Origin: Candidatus Coatesbacteria bacterium RBG_13_66_14
GTDB lineage: Bacteria > RBG-13-66-14
Direction: 5' to 3'
Length of the DNA: 6,477 bases
Assembly: GCA_001774505.1 (NCBI GenBank)
Contig: MFAF01000066.1
Span: 25,205 to 31,681 of the forward strand
Shown here in pieces: positions 1 to 6,477 of this stretch. Positions within the stretch are counted from its first letter, which is position 1. Every line of letters begins with the position of its first letter. The position numbers and the translations under genes were made by a program. A model generated the notes under the pieces. The model worked only from the letters and a program-made list of their open reading frames with translations, ran no database searches and was not told the origin of the DNA.

Positions 1-485
1 CGCTCGTCATCGGTCGCGGGTCGCCCGGTTTCTATACCGTTGTAGATGACCCGGAGCTTGGACTCCGGACCGCCCCGCGAGAGAACCATTTCCCCCACCG
101 CCCGGGAGTTGACCTCGATAATTTCAGCCCTCTTCCAGTACCACCGGCAGGCGGTCAGGTGATACCAGCGCTTCCAGGGTTCCAACCCCCCCTCGAAGAC
201 GAGCGCCTTTCTGCCCGTCTTGCGGGCAGCGGCCACGGCGTATAGGTTTCCCGAGAAGAGCTGACCCGCCACGAGCGGCCAGTCCTCCCGTTCCAACTTC
301 TGCACCAGGGCTCGGAGTCGGGCCAATCCCCGGGGTTTGTTCTGCAGGGTCGTCACGGGGCAGGGATCGGCGATCCGGACCAAGGTTTCATCCCATTGGT
401 CACTGAGCACCAATATCTCCACCCTCCACCCCGCCTTCGCCGCACGGCTGGCGACGTTGGAGAGCTGTTTCTCCGCGCCGCCCAT
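1..485 (-). CDS. Family 4 glycosyltransferase, N-terminal part (3' end outside window)
   Basis: This is probably a cytoplasmic or membrane-associated GT-B glycosyltransferase that adds a sugar to the lipid-linked repeat unit. About 160 codons are visible, open without a stop to the window's left edge. The protein begins with the typical family 4 pattern VLHVIGPWRMGGAEKQLSNV, a first beta-strand followed by the glycine-rich GGAEK turn. About 130 residues later comes VNSRAVGEMVLSRGG and then LRVIYNGIE, the usual end of the N-terminal Rossmann domain. The donor-binding C-terminal domain lies outside the window. The first in-frame canonical start is the ATG at 485-483, but conserved sequence extends about ten codons upstream (to about 514) with no ATG, GTG or TTG in frame; see the separate entry on the start region. 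It follows the O-antigen ligase gene directly and is probably in the same operon. The family assignment is firm; the donor sugar, acceptor and linkage cannot be read. Confidence 0.85.
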   Translation of the reverse strand, partial: MGGAEKQLSNVASRAAKAGWRVEILVLSDQWDETLVRIADPCPVTTLQNKPRGLARLRALVQKLEREDWPLVAGQLFSGNLYAVAAARKTGRKALVFEGGLEPWKRWYHLTACRWYWKRAEIIEVNSRAVGEMVLSRGGPESKLRVIYNGIETGRPATDDE

Positions 486-526
486 TCGCCATGGCCCGAT
501 GACGTGAAGAACCGACGGGTGCTCAC
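483..526 (-). other. Probable frameshifted start of the last glycosyltransferase
   Basis: Read on the minus strand, a GTG at 526-524 overlaps the ligase stop TGA (525-523) as GTGA, with AAAGG about six bases upstream as a plausible ribosome site. From this GTG the frame reads V-S-T-R-R-F-F, which is not glycosyltransferase-like. The conserved PSVLHVIGPWR sequence lies in a different frame, which upstream reaches a TAG inside the ligase gene before any ATG, GTG or TTG. Inserting one base in the CCC run at 517-519 would give M-S-T-P-S-V-L-H-V-I-G, a normal N-terminus for this family. I infer a one-base deletion here, either a sequencing or assembly error or a real mutation. Initiation at the ATG at 485 would remove the first beta-strand. 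Confidence 0.6.
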
Positions 527-1971
527 ACCATGCCTTTACCGAGGTCTTCTCCGTTTGCCACCTCCCGCGCCGCCGCAGGGCGGGATAGCTTTTCGACCGC
601 TACATCGTAAGCCGCCATGGGCAGTGCGAGATAGAGAAACAGGTATTTGGTATATGTCCCCAACATGAAACTGAATATTATATAGGATGTGAAGGAGAGC
701 GTCGTTGCCGTGGACAGGAGTCGAATCCCCGAGTCTCCGGCCAACTTGGCGAGCTTCGCCGCACGAATACCGGACCGGAATGTGAGGATGATCAGAATCA
801 CGAAGGGGATGAATCCTAAAAGACCGAACTCGACGAGGACCTGGAGGATTGCCGAGTGCTCCCCGAGGCGCCCTCGTTTGATGATGTAACCGCCCAGCAG
901 CTTCTCGGGGGTTGTTCGATACTGCAGGTATCCCACACCGAATATGGGATTTTCCAAAAACATGCGGATGGATGTGTCCACCTGCCGTTTTCTGATCATG
1001 ACCGAGCGTTCCGTTGCCTCGTCCTCAAAAAGGGCGTTCAGGGTTTCGATGCGCGACCAGTATTCGAAAGGGACGGTCGTGATGACGAGCACGATGGTGA
1101 GGAATAAGAGAATCATACGGTTTCTCAATTTTATAGCCGGGATTAGGAAGATTAACAGGAGGATGAGCGCCAGGGTGATGAAACCGGAGCGGGAGAAAGA
1201 TATGATTACCGCGATGAACGTGAGTATGCCCGCCGCGATGAATAGAATCCGCGTCAATTTTTTCTTCTCGTATTGGGCGAGGTAAACCCCGATGGGAAGC
1301 GCGAGCAGCGTGTAGCAGGCGTACTCGTTTGCATCTACAAAATTCCCTCCGATTCTGCCGGCCTCCGGTATCGTGATGTACTGGTACAGCCCCAGCGCGC
1401 CATCCAAGCCTCGAGCCAAGAGGATGATTACGAGCAGCCACCACAACCGTTTCTCCGTGTCCACGTACACGCGGGTCAGGACGAAGAGCGCCAGGAATTG
1501 AAAGTGCTGTTCGAAGAAGTCCGACCGGGGGTTGCGGCTGACGATGGTCGAGACGGCGCCGGCCGCAATAAGCATGAGGACCACGAGGCCCCGTTTGTCG
1601 AAGGCCCGTTTGATCCTCTTCCCGAAATCCGGTGTCCTGATCGCCGTTACGGCGAGGGTAATGGCGACTAGTAAAATCCCCCCGATTTTAGCCAGGGTGA
1701 AGGTTTTCGATTCGATGTAGGCGTAGGGGAGGAAGTTGACGATGAATACATAGGTGAGAAATGCGGCGAAGGGGTACTTCAGGGAGATGCCCAGTAAGAT
1801 AACGCCCACCACGGCCAGGCCGACGTAGTAGTAGGGCAGTTGTAAAAGCACGCAGACGACCAGAAACGCCGCCGCCAGAAGTGCGCACGCGGTGAGATCG
1901 CGGTGCCGACGGGCGTATTCCAGCAATCTCTCGTTGGACCTGTGGAGTATCCCCGGTTGCGAAAGGTTCAT
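523..1971 (-). CDS. O-antigen ligase / Wzy-type polymerase family membrane protein
   Basis: This is a 482-residue inner-membrane protein of the O-antigen ligase superfamily (Wzy_C/WaaL type). Members polymerise lipid-linked repeat units or transfer the finished glycan to an acceptor at the periplasmic face. By eye there are roughly 12 to 14 hydrophobic segments between residues 27 and 457, with short charged tails. Family landmarks are GGNFVDANEYACYTLLALP at about 208-226, SFSRSG at 258-263 with Arg261, then a large polar loop at about 302-378 carrying MFLENPIFGVGYLQY (337-351) and GEHSAILQVLVEFG (370-383). Arg261 and His372 are in the places of the Arg and periplasmic-loop His considered important in WaaL. 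The ATG start forms an ATGA overlap with the stop of the preceding glycosyltransferase; no strong Shine-Dalgarno is seen, so translational coupling is likely. Length is normal. Polymerase and ligase cannot be told apart by sequence alone; with a flippase in the same operon, a Wzy-like polymerase is slightly more likely. Confidence 0.88.
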   Translation of the reverse strand: MNLSQPGILHRSNERLLEYARRHRDLTACALLAAAFLVVCVLLQLPYYYVGLAVVGVILLGISLKYPFAAFLTYVFIVNFLPYAYIESKTFTLAKIGGILLVAITLAVTAIRTPDFGKRIKRAFDKRGLVVLMLIAAGAVSTIVSRNPRSDFFEQHFQFLALFVLTRVYVDTEKRLWWLLVIILLARGLDGALGLYQYITIPEAGRIGGNFVDANEYACYTLLALPIGVYLAQYEKKKLTRILFIAAGILTFIAVIISFSRSGFITLALILLLIFLIPAIKLRNRMILLFLTIVLVITTVPFEYWSRIETLNALFEDEATERSVMIRKRQVDTSIRMFLENPIFGVGYLQYRTTPEKLLGGYIIKRGRLGEHSAILQVLVEFGLLGFIPFVILIILTFRSGIRAAKLAKLAGDSGIRLLSTATTLSFTSYIIFSFMLGTYTKYLFLYLALPMAAYDVAVEKLSRPAAAREVANGEDLGKGMV

Positions 1972-3230
1972 CTCGTGTTGGCCGGTTTAGCGGCTACGTA
2001 GTCGTACAGCTCGAGGAGGTCTTTGGCCAGAAGCGGCCAGTTGTACCGTTCGTCAATCCGTTTCCTGCCGGATTCCCCGATTTTTCTTCGCCTGTCCGCA
2101 TCATCCAGGAGCATAGCACAGGCGCGGACCAGATCGGCGTCGGTTTCAGCCACCAGGGCGTCCCGACCGGGGATGAATTCGATCCCCTCCATGGTCTTCG
2201 GTGTGGCTACGAGGGGTCTGGCGGCGGCCCAGGCCTCCGGCACCTTGTTCTTGAAGCCCACGCCGTAGGAAAGAGGGCTGCAGTACACCGATCCGCGGGC
2301 AAGCCACTCCGGCACCGATTCCACCCGACCGGTGATGATGTTCCCCGGATTGCGGGCGGCGGCCCTCTCCATGCGTCGGGTGGGGCGGTTTCCCACGATG
2401 AAAACCGTGAGCTTCGGCCACCTCCTGCGTAGCGGGGGGGCGATCCTCCCCATGAGCCTCAGCGCGGCCAGTTCGTTGGGGGGGTAATCGAAGGAGCCGC
2501 TAAAAACGAGGCTGGGGAATTCCTCGACCTGTGGGTCGGGAGCCGAGGTACAGGGATCGGCACCGTTGGAGACAACGCCCACGTGCAGGGCGGGATTCAG
2601 CTTCTTCACGGCCCGGGCTTCCACGGTGGTGCACATACCCACGGCGTCGTAATAACCGTACAGACGCGGCTCGAGGCGCCGGAACTTCAGGAGGTCCAGG
2701 GCGAGGGTCGGTTTTCTGCGCCAGGGGGCCAATTTCAGGTTTTCCATGTAATTTCTGTAAATTGCGTCGTGGGGCAGGATCAGCCGCGGCGGCGTCCTCA
2801 GACCCACGATTGCGCCGCCGAGGAAGCACCCCTCCACGTGCAGGAGGTCGTAACGGTCGAGGCTCAAGGCCCGTTTCACCGCCCCACGGACGGGCGATTT
2901 GCCGGGGGCATAGCTCGGTGTGCCAGGGGCATAGCTCGCTTCGCTCGGTTCGCGGTAGGCGACGATGGAAAAAGGATACGGGCTGATTAGGGAGCGGAGC
3001 TTGTCCCGGATGCCCGCGCGAGGTTTGTACGGTTCGATTCTGATGCTGCGGGCATGGGGCCGTAAACCCTCGATGTCTTCTCGCCTGGGCTCGGCGGGAG
3101 GGAAGAGGAGGAGGTCCACCTCGTGAAACCGGGAAGCCTCGCGCAGGAGGTGGAAAAACTTGCTCTCCCCCCCGCCCACCGGGGGGTAAGGCATCAGCGT
3201 CGAAACGCAAAGCACCCTATATCCCGGCAC
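1968..3230 (-). CDS. Family 4 glycosyltransferase (PEP-CTERM/Stp1-like subgroup)
   Basis: This 420-residue soluble GT-B glycosyltransferase probably acts on the cytoplasmic face of the membrane. The N-terminal domain opens with RVLCVSTLMPYPPVGGGESK (residues 5-24), a first strand and glycine-rich loop. LPHDAIYRNYMENLKL (152-167) and VVSNGAD (219-225) lead into the C-terminal donor-binding domain, with LVFSGSFDYPPNELAALRLM (241-260), FIVGNRP (277-283), ITGRVESVPEWL (299-310) and GVGFKNKVPEAWAAARPLVA (323-342). Glu332 is the second Glu of the EX7E motif; the first position holds Val324. The tyrosine-proline FDYPPN and xKNKVxEAxA patterns resemble the sugar transferase group associated with EpsH/PEP-CTERM loci, a resemblance recalled from memory and not a search result. 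The GTG at 3230 is chosen because GGGGAAGG (3240-3233) lies just upstream; it overlaps the previous gene by 14 bases. A GTG at 3215 is the alternative. An odd 7-residue tandem repeat lies at about 99-112. Donor and acceptor are unknown. Confidence 0.87.
   Translation of the reverse strand: MPGYRVLCVSTLMPYPPVGGGESKFFHLLREASRFHEVDLLLFPPAEPRREDIEGLRPHARSIRIEPYKPRAGIRDKLRSLISPYPFSIVAYREPSEASYAPGTPSYAPGKSPVRGAVKRALSLDRYDLLHVEGCFLGGAIVGLRTPPRLILPHDAIYRNYMENLKLAPWRRKPTLALDLLKFRRLEPRLYGYYDAVGMCTTVEARAVKKLNPALHVGVVSNGADPCTSAPDPQVEEFPSLVFSGSFDYPPNELAALRLMGRIAPPLRRRWPKLTVFIVGNRPTRRMERAAARNPGNIITGRVESVPEWLARGSVYCSPLSYGVGFKNKVPEAWAAARPLVATPKTMEGIEFIPGRDALVAETDADLVRACAMLLDDADRRRKIGESGRKRIDERYNWPLLAKDLLELYDYVAAKPANTR
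2901..2942 (-). repeat. In-frame 21-base tandem duplication inside the glycosyltransferase
   Basis: Two adjacent 21-base units, 2922-2942 and 2901-2921, share the core AGCTATGCCCCYGGC (minus strand) with one mismatch (T or C) in 15 bases, then diverge. They encode SYAPGTP followed by SYAPGKS at about residues 99-112, in what should be a surface loop of the N-terminal domain between the SPYPF segment and the helix before DRYDLLHVEG. The period is a multiple of three, so the frame is kept. A short slippage-type duplication is the simplest explanation. Confidence 0.8.
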
Positions 3231-5052
3231 GGCCTTCCCCGTTCAACATTTCGAGGATGAGCCGGACCACCCTGGCCGCGGAGTCCCCGTCCGCCGCGCA
3301 CTCGTGGCGGGCGACGTACTCCTCGCGGCCTCGGGCCAGCTCATGGACGACCTCACCTTCGATTATCCGTTTTATCCGTTCCGCTATCTGCTCCGCTTCT
3401 TTTACCCGGAGAACGGCCTCCGAATCCACGTAAGGCAGCACCGGTGTCTCATCACCGGTCTTGAAGACCACCACCGGCCGCCCCAGCATGATCGCCTCCA
3501 CGCCCACGGTGGAGAAGGCCGTGAGGATGACGTCCGACGAGGCGAGCAGGGCGTACAGGTCTATCTTCTTCGGCAGGAGAGCGTCCCGGGGCGCCCCAAG
3601 CTCGCTCAAAATCAGGCGCAGGTCCCCGAGGTTATCGCGGGGGTGCGGTTTGACCAATACCCGCAGTCGGGGTATCTCCCGACCGGCGAGGAACGCCCCC
3701 CGCAGCATCTCCCGGCGCGTGTCCTCGGTGAGGGCGACGTCGGGCGGCTGGGTGATGACGACCAGCAGGCGTTCATCCGCCTCTTTCTCTGCGGGCTCTT
3801 TCTCGCGGTACCGGGCCAGCCTGTCGAAGGAGGGCTGGCCTGTAACGACCATCTTCTCTCGGGGTACCCCGTTCTTGGCGTATATGTCCTCCGAGTATGT
3901 CCCGCTCACCGCCAGCCTGTCCGCCTCCACCCGTCCGAAGAGCGGCGAGTCCCAAATCATGTCGTGGGATTCGATCGCCAGGGTGCGAATCCCCCTATCG
4001 GCGGCCATTCGGATGGCTAGGTTGACGAGCTCGTTGCGTTCCGTCAGGCACACGAGAATCCCCGGCTTCACCGTTTCGAGCAGTTCCTCGACGGCCGCCG
4101 CCCGGGGAATCAGCCTCCAGAAGAGCTGCCGAACGACGCTCGCGAGCCAACCCCGGGTATACCCCCCCAGGTCCAGTCCCCTCCACGGGAGGCGGGGCAG
4201 GATTTGGGGCAACTCCGGTCCGATCCGCCAGTAGCTCCGGTAGGCCCCGATCCATTCGCCGAGGCGTTTCGGTCGGACCCACCCGTCGAGGTCGTACCGG
4301 CGGACGGCGGGATGAAGCTCGCTTGGCTTCACCGGATATGTCGTCGCCAGTCCGACCCGCACCCCTCCGGGCATCCCGTCCACCACGGGCCGCCAGGTCG
4401 CCCTCTCGGAGGGAAGGGTCGTCAGAATCAGGCAATCCGTCGGCTCGGCCCTCCGGCTTCTTCCCACCGAACGCGGGAGCGACGACGCCAGCTTGAGCCT
4501 GCGGGCCAAGCCCTCGTTCAGGGGGATGCGCGGTCCCGCGCCGACCTTGAATATCCGCAGGCTGCGAGTGAAGGACGGGGTGGACGTACCGGGCGCGACG
4601 AGGCGGACGCCTCCGCCTCGGCAAACTTCGTCGAGAACCCCGGCCAGAAGCTCGTCCCCGCCCAGGAGGGTTGCCGCGTAAACATCTTCCGTCAGCGCCG
4701 AGTCCAGAATCGCCGCGCTCAGGCATGCCCGGCGCAGATAGTACCAGTAGAAGAGGTGCCAGATGACCCGCGTCACGTCGTCCCGGCCGAGGGCCTCGAA
4801 CACGCGGTCGGTGAGCTCCTTCGACTCGGCGTCCACCCTCCGGATTCCGTCCCGCCCCAGAGCCTCCTCGGAGGTCGCAACGGCGACGCCTTTGTCCCGG
4901 CAGACCTTCAACAATGACGCGCCGAGCACCCCCGGGAGAAGTTCCGTCACGGTCGGTTCGCGACTCGAGCGCCTCTGGCGGTCAATCTCCCGCTCCAGCG
5001 CCTTCGGGGCGACGTATCCGGCCAGACCCAGAATAGACGGTGCCCTAATCAT
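3217..5052 (-). CDS. GT-B-fold polysaccharide biosynthesis transferase, glycerophosphotransferase/2-epimerase-like
   Basis: This is a large cytoplasmic protein of 611 residues (614 from the GTG at 5061; numbering below uses that longer form). The C-terminal part, from about 205 to 605, is a GT-B-like fold: a first Rossmann unit with ILVCLTERNELVNLAI (335-350), RTLAIESHD (359-367, where relatives usually have a QHG-type motif) and VVTGQPSFDRL (405-415); then a second unit with VLVKPHPRD (468-476) and SSDVILTAFSTVGVEAIMLG (508-527) followed by RPVVVF. KPHP and the SxxGxEA-type motif are typical of CDP-glycerol glycerophosphotransferases, capsule-synthesis enzymes and UDP-GlcNAc 2-epimerase-like proteins. 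Residues 1 to about 200 match nothing I know; they contain an aromatic helix VIWHLFYWYYLRRA (99-112). No signal peptide or clear membrane span is seen. I prefer the ATG at 5052 because GGTGAG (5062-5057) lies four bases upstream, whereas the GTG at 5061 has no purine-rich site. The gene overlaps the flippase gene by 8 (or 17) bases. A transferase adding a sugar or polyol phosphate to the repeat unit is likely; exact activity is unknown. Confidence 0.72.
   Translation of the reverse strand: MIRAPSILGLAGYVAPKALEREIDRQRRSSREPTVTELLPGVLGASLLKVCRDKGVAVATSEEALGRDGIRRVDAESKELTDRVFEALGRDDVTRVIWHLFYWYYLRRACLSAAILDSALTEDVYAATLLGGDELLAGVLDEVCRGGGVRLVAPGTSTPSFTRSLRIFKVGAGPRIPLNEGLARRLKLASSLPRSVGRSRRAEPTDCLILTTLPSERATWRPVVDGMPGGVRVGLATTYPVKPSELHPAVRRYDLDGWVRPKRLGEWIGAYRSYWRIGPELPQILPRLPWRGLDLGGYTRGWLASVVRQLFWRLIPRAAAVEELLETVKPGILVCLTERNELVNLAIRMAADRGIRTLAIESHDMIWDSPLFGRVEADRLAVSGTYSEDIYAKNGVPREKMVVTGQPSFDRLARYREKEPAEKEADERLLVVITQPPDVALTEDTRREMLRGAFLAGREIPRLRVLVKPHPRDNLGDLRLILSELGAPRDALLPKKIDLYALLASSDVILTAFSTVGVEAIMLGRPVVVFKTGDETPVLPYVDSEAVLRVKEAEQIAERIKRIIEGEVVHELARGREEYVARHECAADGDSAARVVRLILEMLNGEGRAGI
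3233..3240 (-). promoter_or_regulatory. Ribosome binding site for the GTG start at 3230
   Basis: GGGGAAGG on the minus strand lies two bases before the GTG at 3230-3228, or five bases if the GGGGA part is the pairing core. It sits inside the last codons of the upstream gene, as expected for coupled translation, and supports the GTG at 3230 over the later GTG at 3215. Confidence 0.45.
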
Positions 5053-6477
5053 CCAACTCACCGCGGGATCGGAAGAGGCGTTCGCGGAGTCGTGTCTTCA
5101 ACATCTTAAGCAGCCCCAGCCTGCGTTCACCGTAAACGATGAGGGGCAGAGCGAGGACGAAAAAGGCGCCGGTTCCGGTCATCAGGCGTAGAAATGTCGG
5201 CCAGTGACCGATGTAGGACAATCCGTATTTTAATCCCTCCACGAGCGCGCCGACGTAGCCCAGAGGCAGGACGATCCGCAGGAGGAAGCCCAGCCGCTCC
5301 CGCAGATTCATCCCCACCTCTTTCGCCGCGAAGTGGTTGACGATGAGGGAATTGACGATGATGGCGCCCGTACCCACCAGCACGATGGACCAGCTTGTGC
5401 CGTAACGGAACAGGGCCAGGGTGCAGCCCGCGACGGCCAGGAGCAGGATGCCTACCTGCATCCCGATCCACAGACCGACGCGACGGCGGTCCAGGAGGAG
5501 ATTGATTAGTGTGTTACCGGCGATGGTGATGATGGCGTAGAAGGCCATCCGGGGAGCGTAGAGGTCAATGAGCGCCAGGGACGGGGCGTAGTTGGGCAGC
5601 CATGACGCCAGAACCGTTCTCGAGCCTATGACCGCCAGCCCGGCCAACAGGGCGCCCACGTAGGCGGTCGCCTCGGTATAGCTCACCAGGCGGCGCCGGA
5701 GCTCGCCGATTTCACCGGCGCCGGTGCTCCGAGCCAGTTCCGGGTTGAGGACGACGCCGAGCTTGCCCGGAACCAGGATGACGAGCATCCCCACCGTGGC
5801 CGCCAGGTTCAAAAACCCCCGGTCCACCCCGCCGATGAAACGGGCGATGAACAGCTTGTCAACGCTCTCCAGGCAAAAGCGGAGGAATACGACGATGGTC
5901 AGCGGCAGCCCCACGCGCATCACCCGGATAATTTTCGACCAGTCGAGACGAGGAACCAGGCGCAGTTTACGGGGGTATCCGATCCGGCTCCAGTAGATGA
6001 CGACGAAGATGAACTCCACGATGATGAGGGCTCCGGCGGCGCCGAGAATCCCGAAGAGCTGCGCCCCCAGCAGGGTTAGGCCGACGGACGACAGGAAGTA
6101 GAGGAACTCGAGGAAGGCGATGAGACGGAAACGACTCTCAGCCTGGTAGAGGTTGGTTAAAATCGCGGTCAGGTTCCTCAGGGGTACCAGGGCCGCACCG
6201 GCGCCGAGGATGACGAATCCGAGGAGTGCGCCTTCTTCTATCTGTGTCCAGCCGAGGAGGAAGGCGGCAATGATGGCCACGAGACCCATCAGGAGCACGA
6301 AGCCCAGGGAGGAGTTGCGGAGGTCGGCGATTTCCTCCTCAGGGGTCCCCGCCCCCCGAAGGTAGGGAATCTGGCGGTAGATGCCCAGCGTCACGCCGAG
6401 ATGGGCGTAGGCCCCGTAGCCCACGATGAGGTTGATGACGAGGAGCAGACCGTAATGTGCCGGATCGGCGATGATTT
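5045..6477 (-). CDS. Wzx-like oligosaccharide flippase, 5' end outside window
   Basis: This is a polytopic inner-membrane protein of the MOP/PST polysaccharide exporter superfamily, which moves lipid-linked oligosaccharide units from the cytoplasmic to the periplasmic face. About 476 residues are visible. The reading frame is open to the right edge: upstream of the GTG at 6424 it continues as IIADPAHYGLLLVINLIVGY, equivalent to the family's first-helix region ending in LGPxxYG, so the true start is outside and perhaps about 30 residues are missing. Repeated hydrophobic helices cover nearly the whole length, separated by short basic loops. Characteristic segments are LGVTLGIYRQIPYLRG near the start, LRNLTAILTNLYQAESRFRL, the second-half repeat RVGLPLTIVVFLRFCLESVD, KLFIARFIGG, and a basic C-terminal tail (RLRERLFRSRGELDD). 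It is the first gene seen in the operon, and its stop TAG (5047-5045) lies within the start of the next gene. MATE efflux is an alternative within the superfamily, but the neighbours favour Wzx. Confidence 0.85.
   Translation of the reverse strand, partial: IIADPAHYGLLLVINLIVGYGAYAHLGVTLGIYRQIPYLRGAGTPEEEIADLRNSSLGFVLLMGLVAIIAAFLLGWTQIEEGALLGFVILGAGAALVPLRNLTAILTNLYQAESRFRLIAFLEFLYFLSSVGLTLLGAQLFGILGAAGALIIVEFIFVVIYWSRIGYPRKLRLVPRLDWSKIIRVMRVGLPLTIVVFLRFCLESVDKLFIARFIGGVDRGFLNLAATVGMLVILVPGKLGVVLNPELARSTGAGEIGELRRRLVSYTEATAYVGALLAGLAVIGSRTVLASWLPNYAPSLALIDLYAPRMAFYAIITIAGNTLINLLLDRRRVGLWIGMQVGILLLAVAGCTLALFRYGTSWSIVLVGTGAIIVNSLIVNHFAAKEVGMNLRERLGFLLRIVLPLGYVGALVEGLKYGLSYIGHWPTFLRLMTGTGAFFVLALPLIVYGERRLGLLKMLKTRLRERLFRSRGELDD
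5057..5062 (-). promoter_or_regulatory. Shine-Dalgarno-like site deciding the start at 5052
   Basis: GGTGAG on the minus strand matches the right-hand part of the consensus complementary to the 16S rRNA tail and ends four bases before the ATG at 5052-5050. The GTG at 5061 lies within this site and has only pyrimidine-rich sequence ahead of it. The site is inside the last codons of the flippase gene. Confidence 0.4.

Noticed and set aside
396..668. Plus-strand frame of 90 codons across the ligase/glycosyltransferase junction
   Set aside because: It is antisense to the conserved VLHVIGPWRMGGAEK coding frame and to the ligase C-terminus; the product is Pro/Arg-rich with no family pattern.
523..1971. 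Lower GC of the ligase gene compared with the 614-residue transferase gene as a sign of horizontal transfer
   Set aside because: The gene encodes a membrane protein rich in Ile, Phe, Tyr and Leu, which by itself raises AT content. Polysaccharide loci are often exchanged, but nothing here shows a boundary or mobile element.
3167..3186. C-run followed by G-run, a possible hairpin near the start of the glycosyltransferase gene
   Set aside because: It encodes the conserved YPPVGGGES turn of the N-terminal domain in GC-rich codons; there is no U-tract or position suited to a terminator.
2531..4917. Long open frames on the plus strand (for example 3304-4020, 3461-4234, 4204-4917, 2583-2990)
   Set aside because: They lie entirely antisense to well-supported genes, their products are rich in Arg, Pro, Ser and Gly with no recognisable domain, and such antisense frames are common in GC-rich DNA.
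6422..6424. GTG at 6424 as the start of the flippase gene
   Set aside because: The frame is open to the window edge and upstream codons give IIADPAHYGLLLVINLI, which matches the conserved first part of flippases. The GTG is an internal valine.
1..6477. Search for tRNA, rRNA, CRISPR arrays, insertion-sequence ends, riboswitches and rho-independent terminators
   Set aside because: The whole window is filled by overlapping coding sequence, and no repeat array, transposase motif or stem plus U-run was found by eye.

Overview
The window is a stretch of a surface-polysaccharide (O-antigen, capsule or exopolysaccharide type) biosynthesis locus. Every gene lies on the minus strand, so transcription runs from the right end to the left end. 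The DNA is GC-rich, the genes use GTG as well as ATG starts, and no intergenic space is visible. The content (flippase, O-antigen ligase/polymerase, several GT-B glycosyltransferases) fits a bacterium, more likely one with a diderm envelope. Nothing here fixes a taxon, and I do not name one.

In transcription order: (1) 6477-5045, a Wzx-like oligosaccharide flippase whose first residues lie outside the window; (2) about 5052-3217, a long GT-B-fold transferase of the CDP-glycerol glycerophosphotransferase / UDP-GlcNAc 2-epimerase / capsule-synthesis type, with an N-terminal region of about 200 residues that I cannot assign; (3) 3230-1968, a family 4 glycosyltransferase; (4) 1971-523, a polytopic O-antigen ligase/Wzy-type polymerase; (5) from about 526 down to 1, the N-terminal third of another family 4 glycosyltransferase that runs off the left end.

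The first three junctions overlap by 4 to 17 bases, and the fourth has the remains of a GTGA overlap. This indicates one polycistronic, translationally coupled operon. No promoter, terminator, RNA gene, mobile element or CRISPR array is visible. Together the genes outline a Wzx/Wzy-type pathway: cytoplasmic glycosyltransferases build a lipid-linked repeat unit, the flippase moves it across the inner membrane, and the O-antigen ligase-family protein polymerises it or attaches it to an acceptor. The initiating phosphoglycosyl transferase and sugar-nucleotide enzymes are not in the window.

The most notable local anomaly is at the start of the last gene. Its conserved N-terminus is in frame with no ATG, GTG or TTG. 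One extra C in the CCC run at 517-519 would join it to a GTG that overlaps the ligase stop as GTGA. This looks like a one-base deletion, either a real mutation or a sequence error. Otherwise the locus looks ordinary for its kind; I do not see a new system in it.
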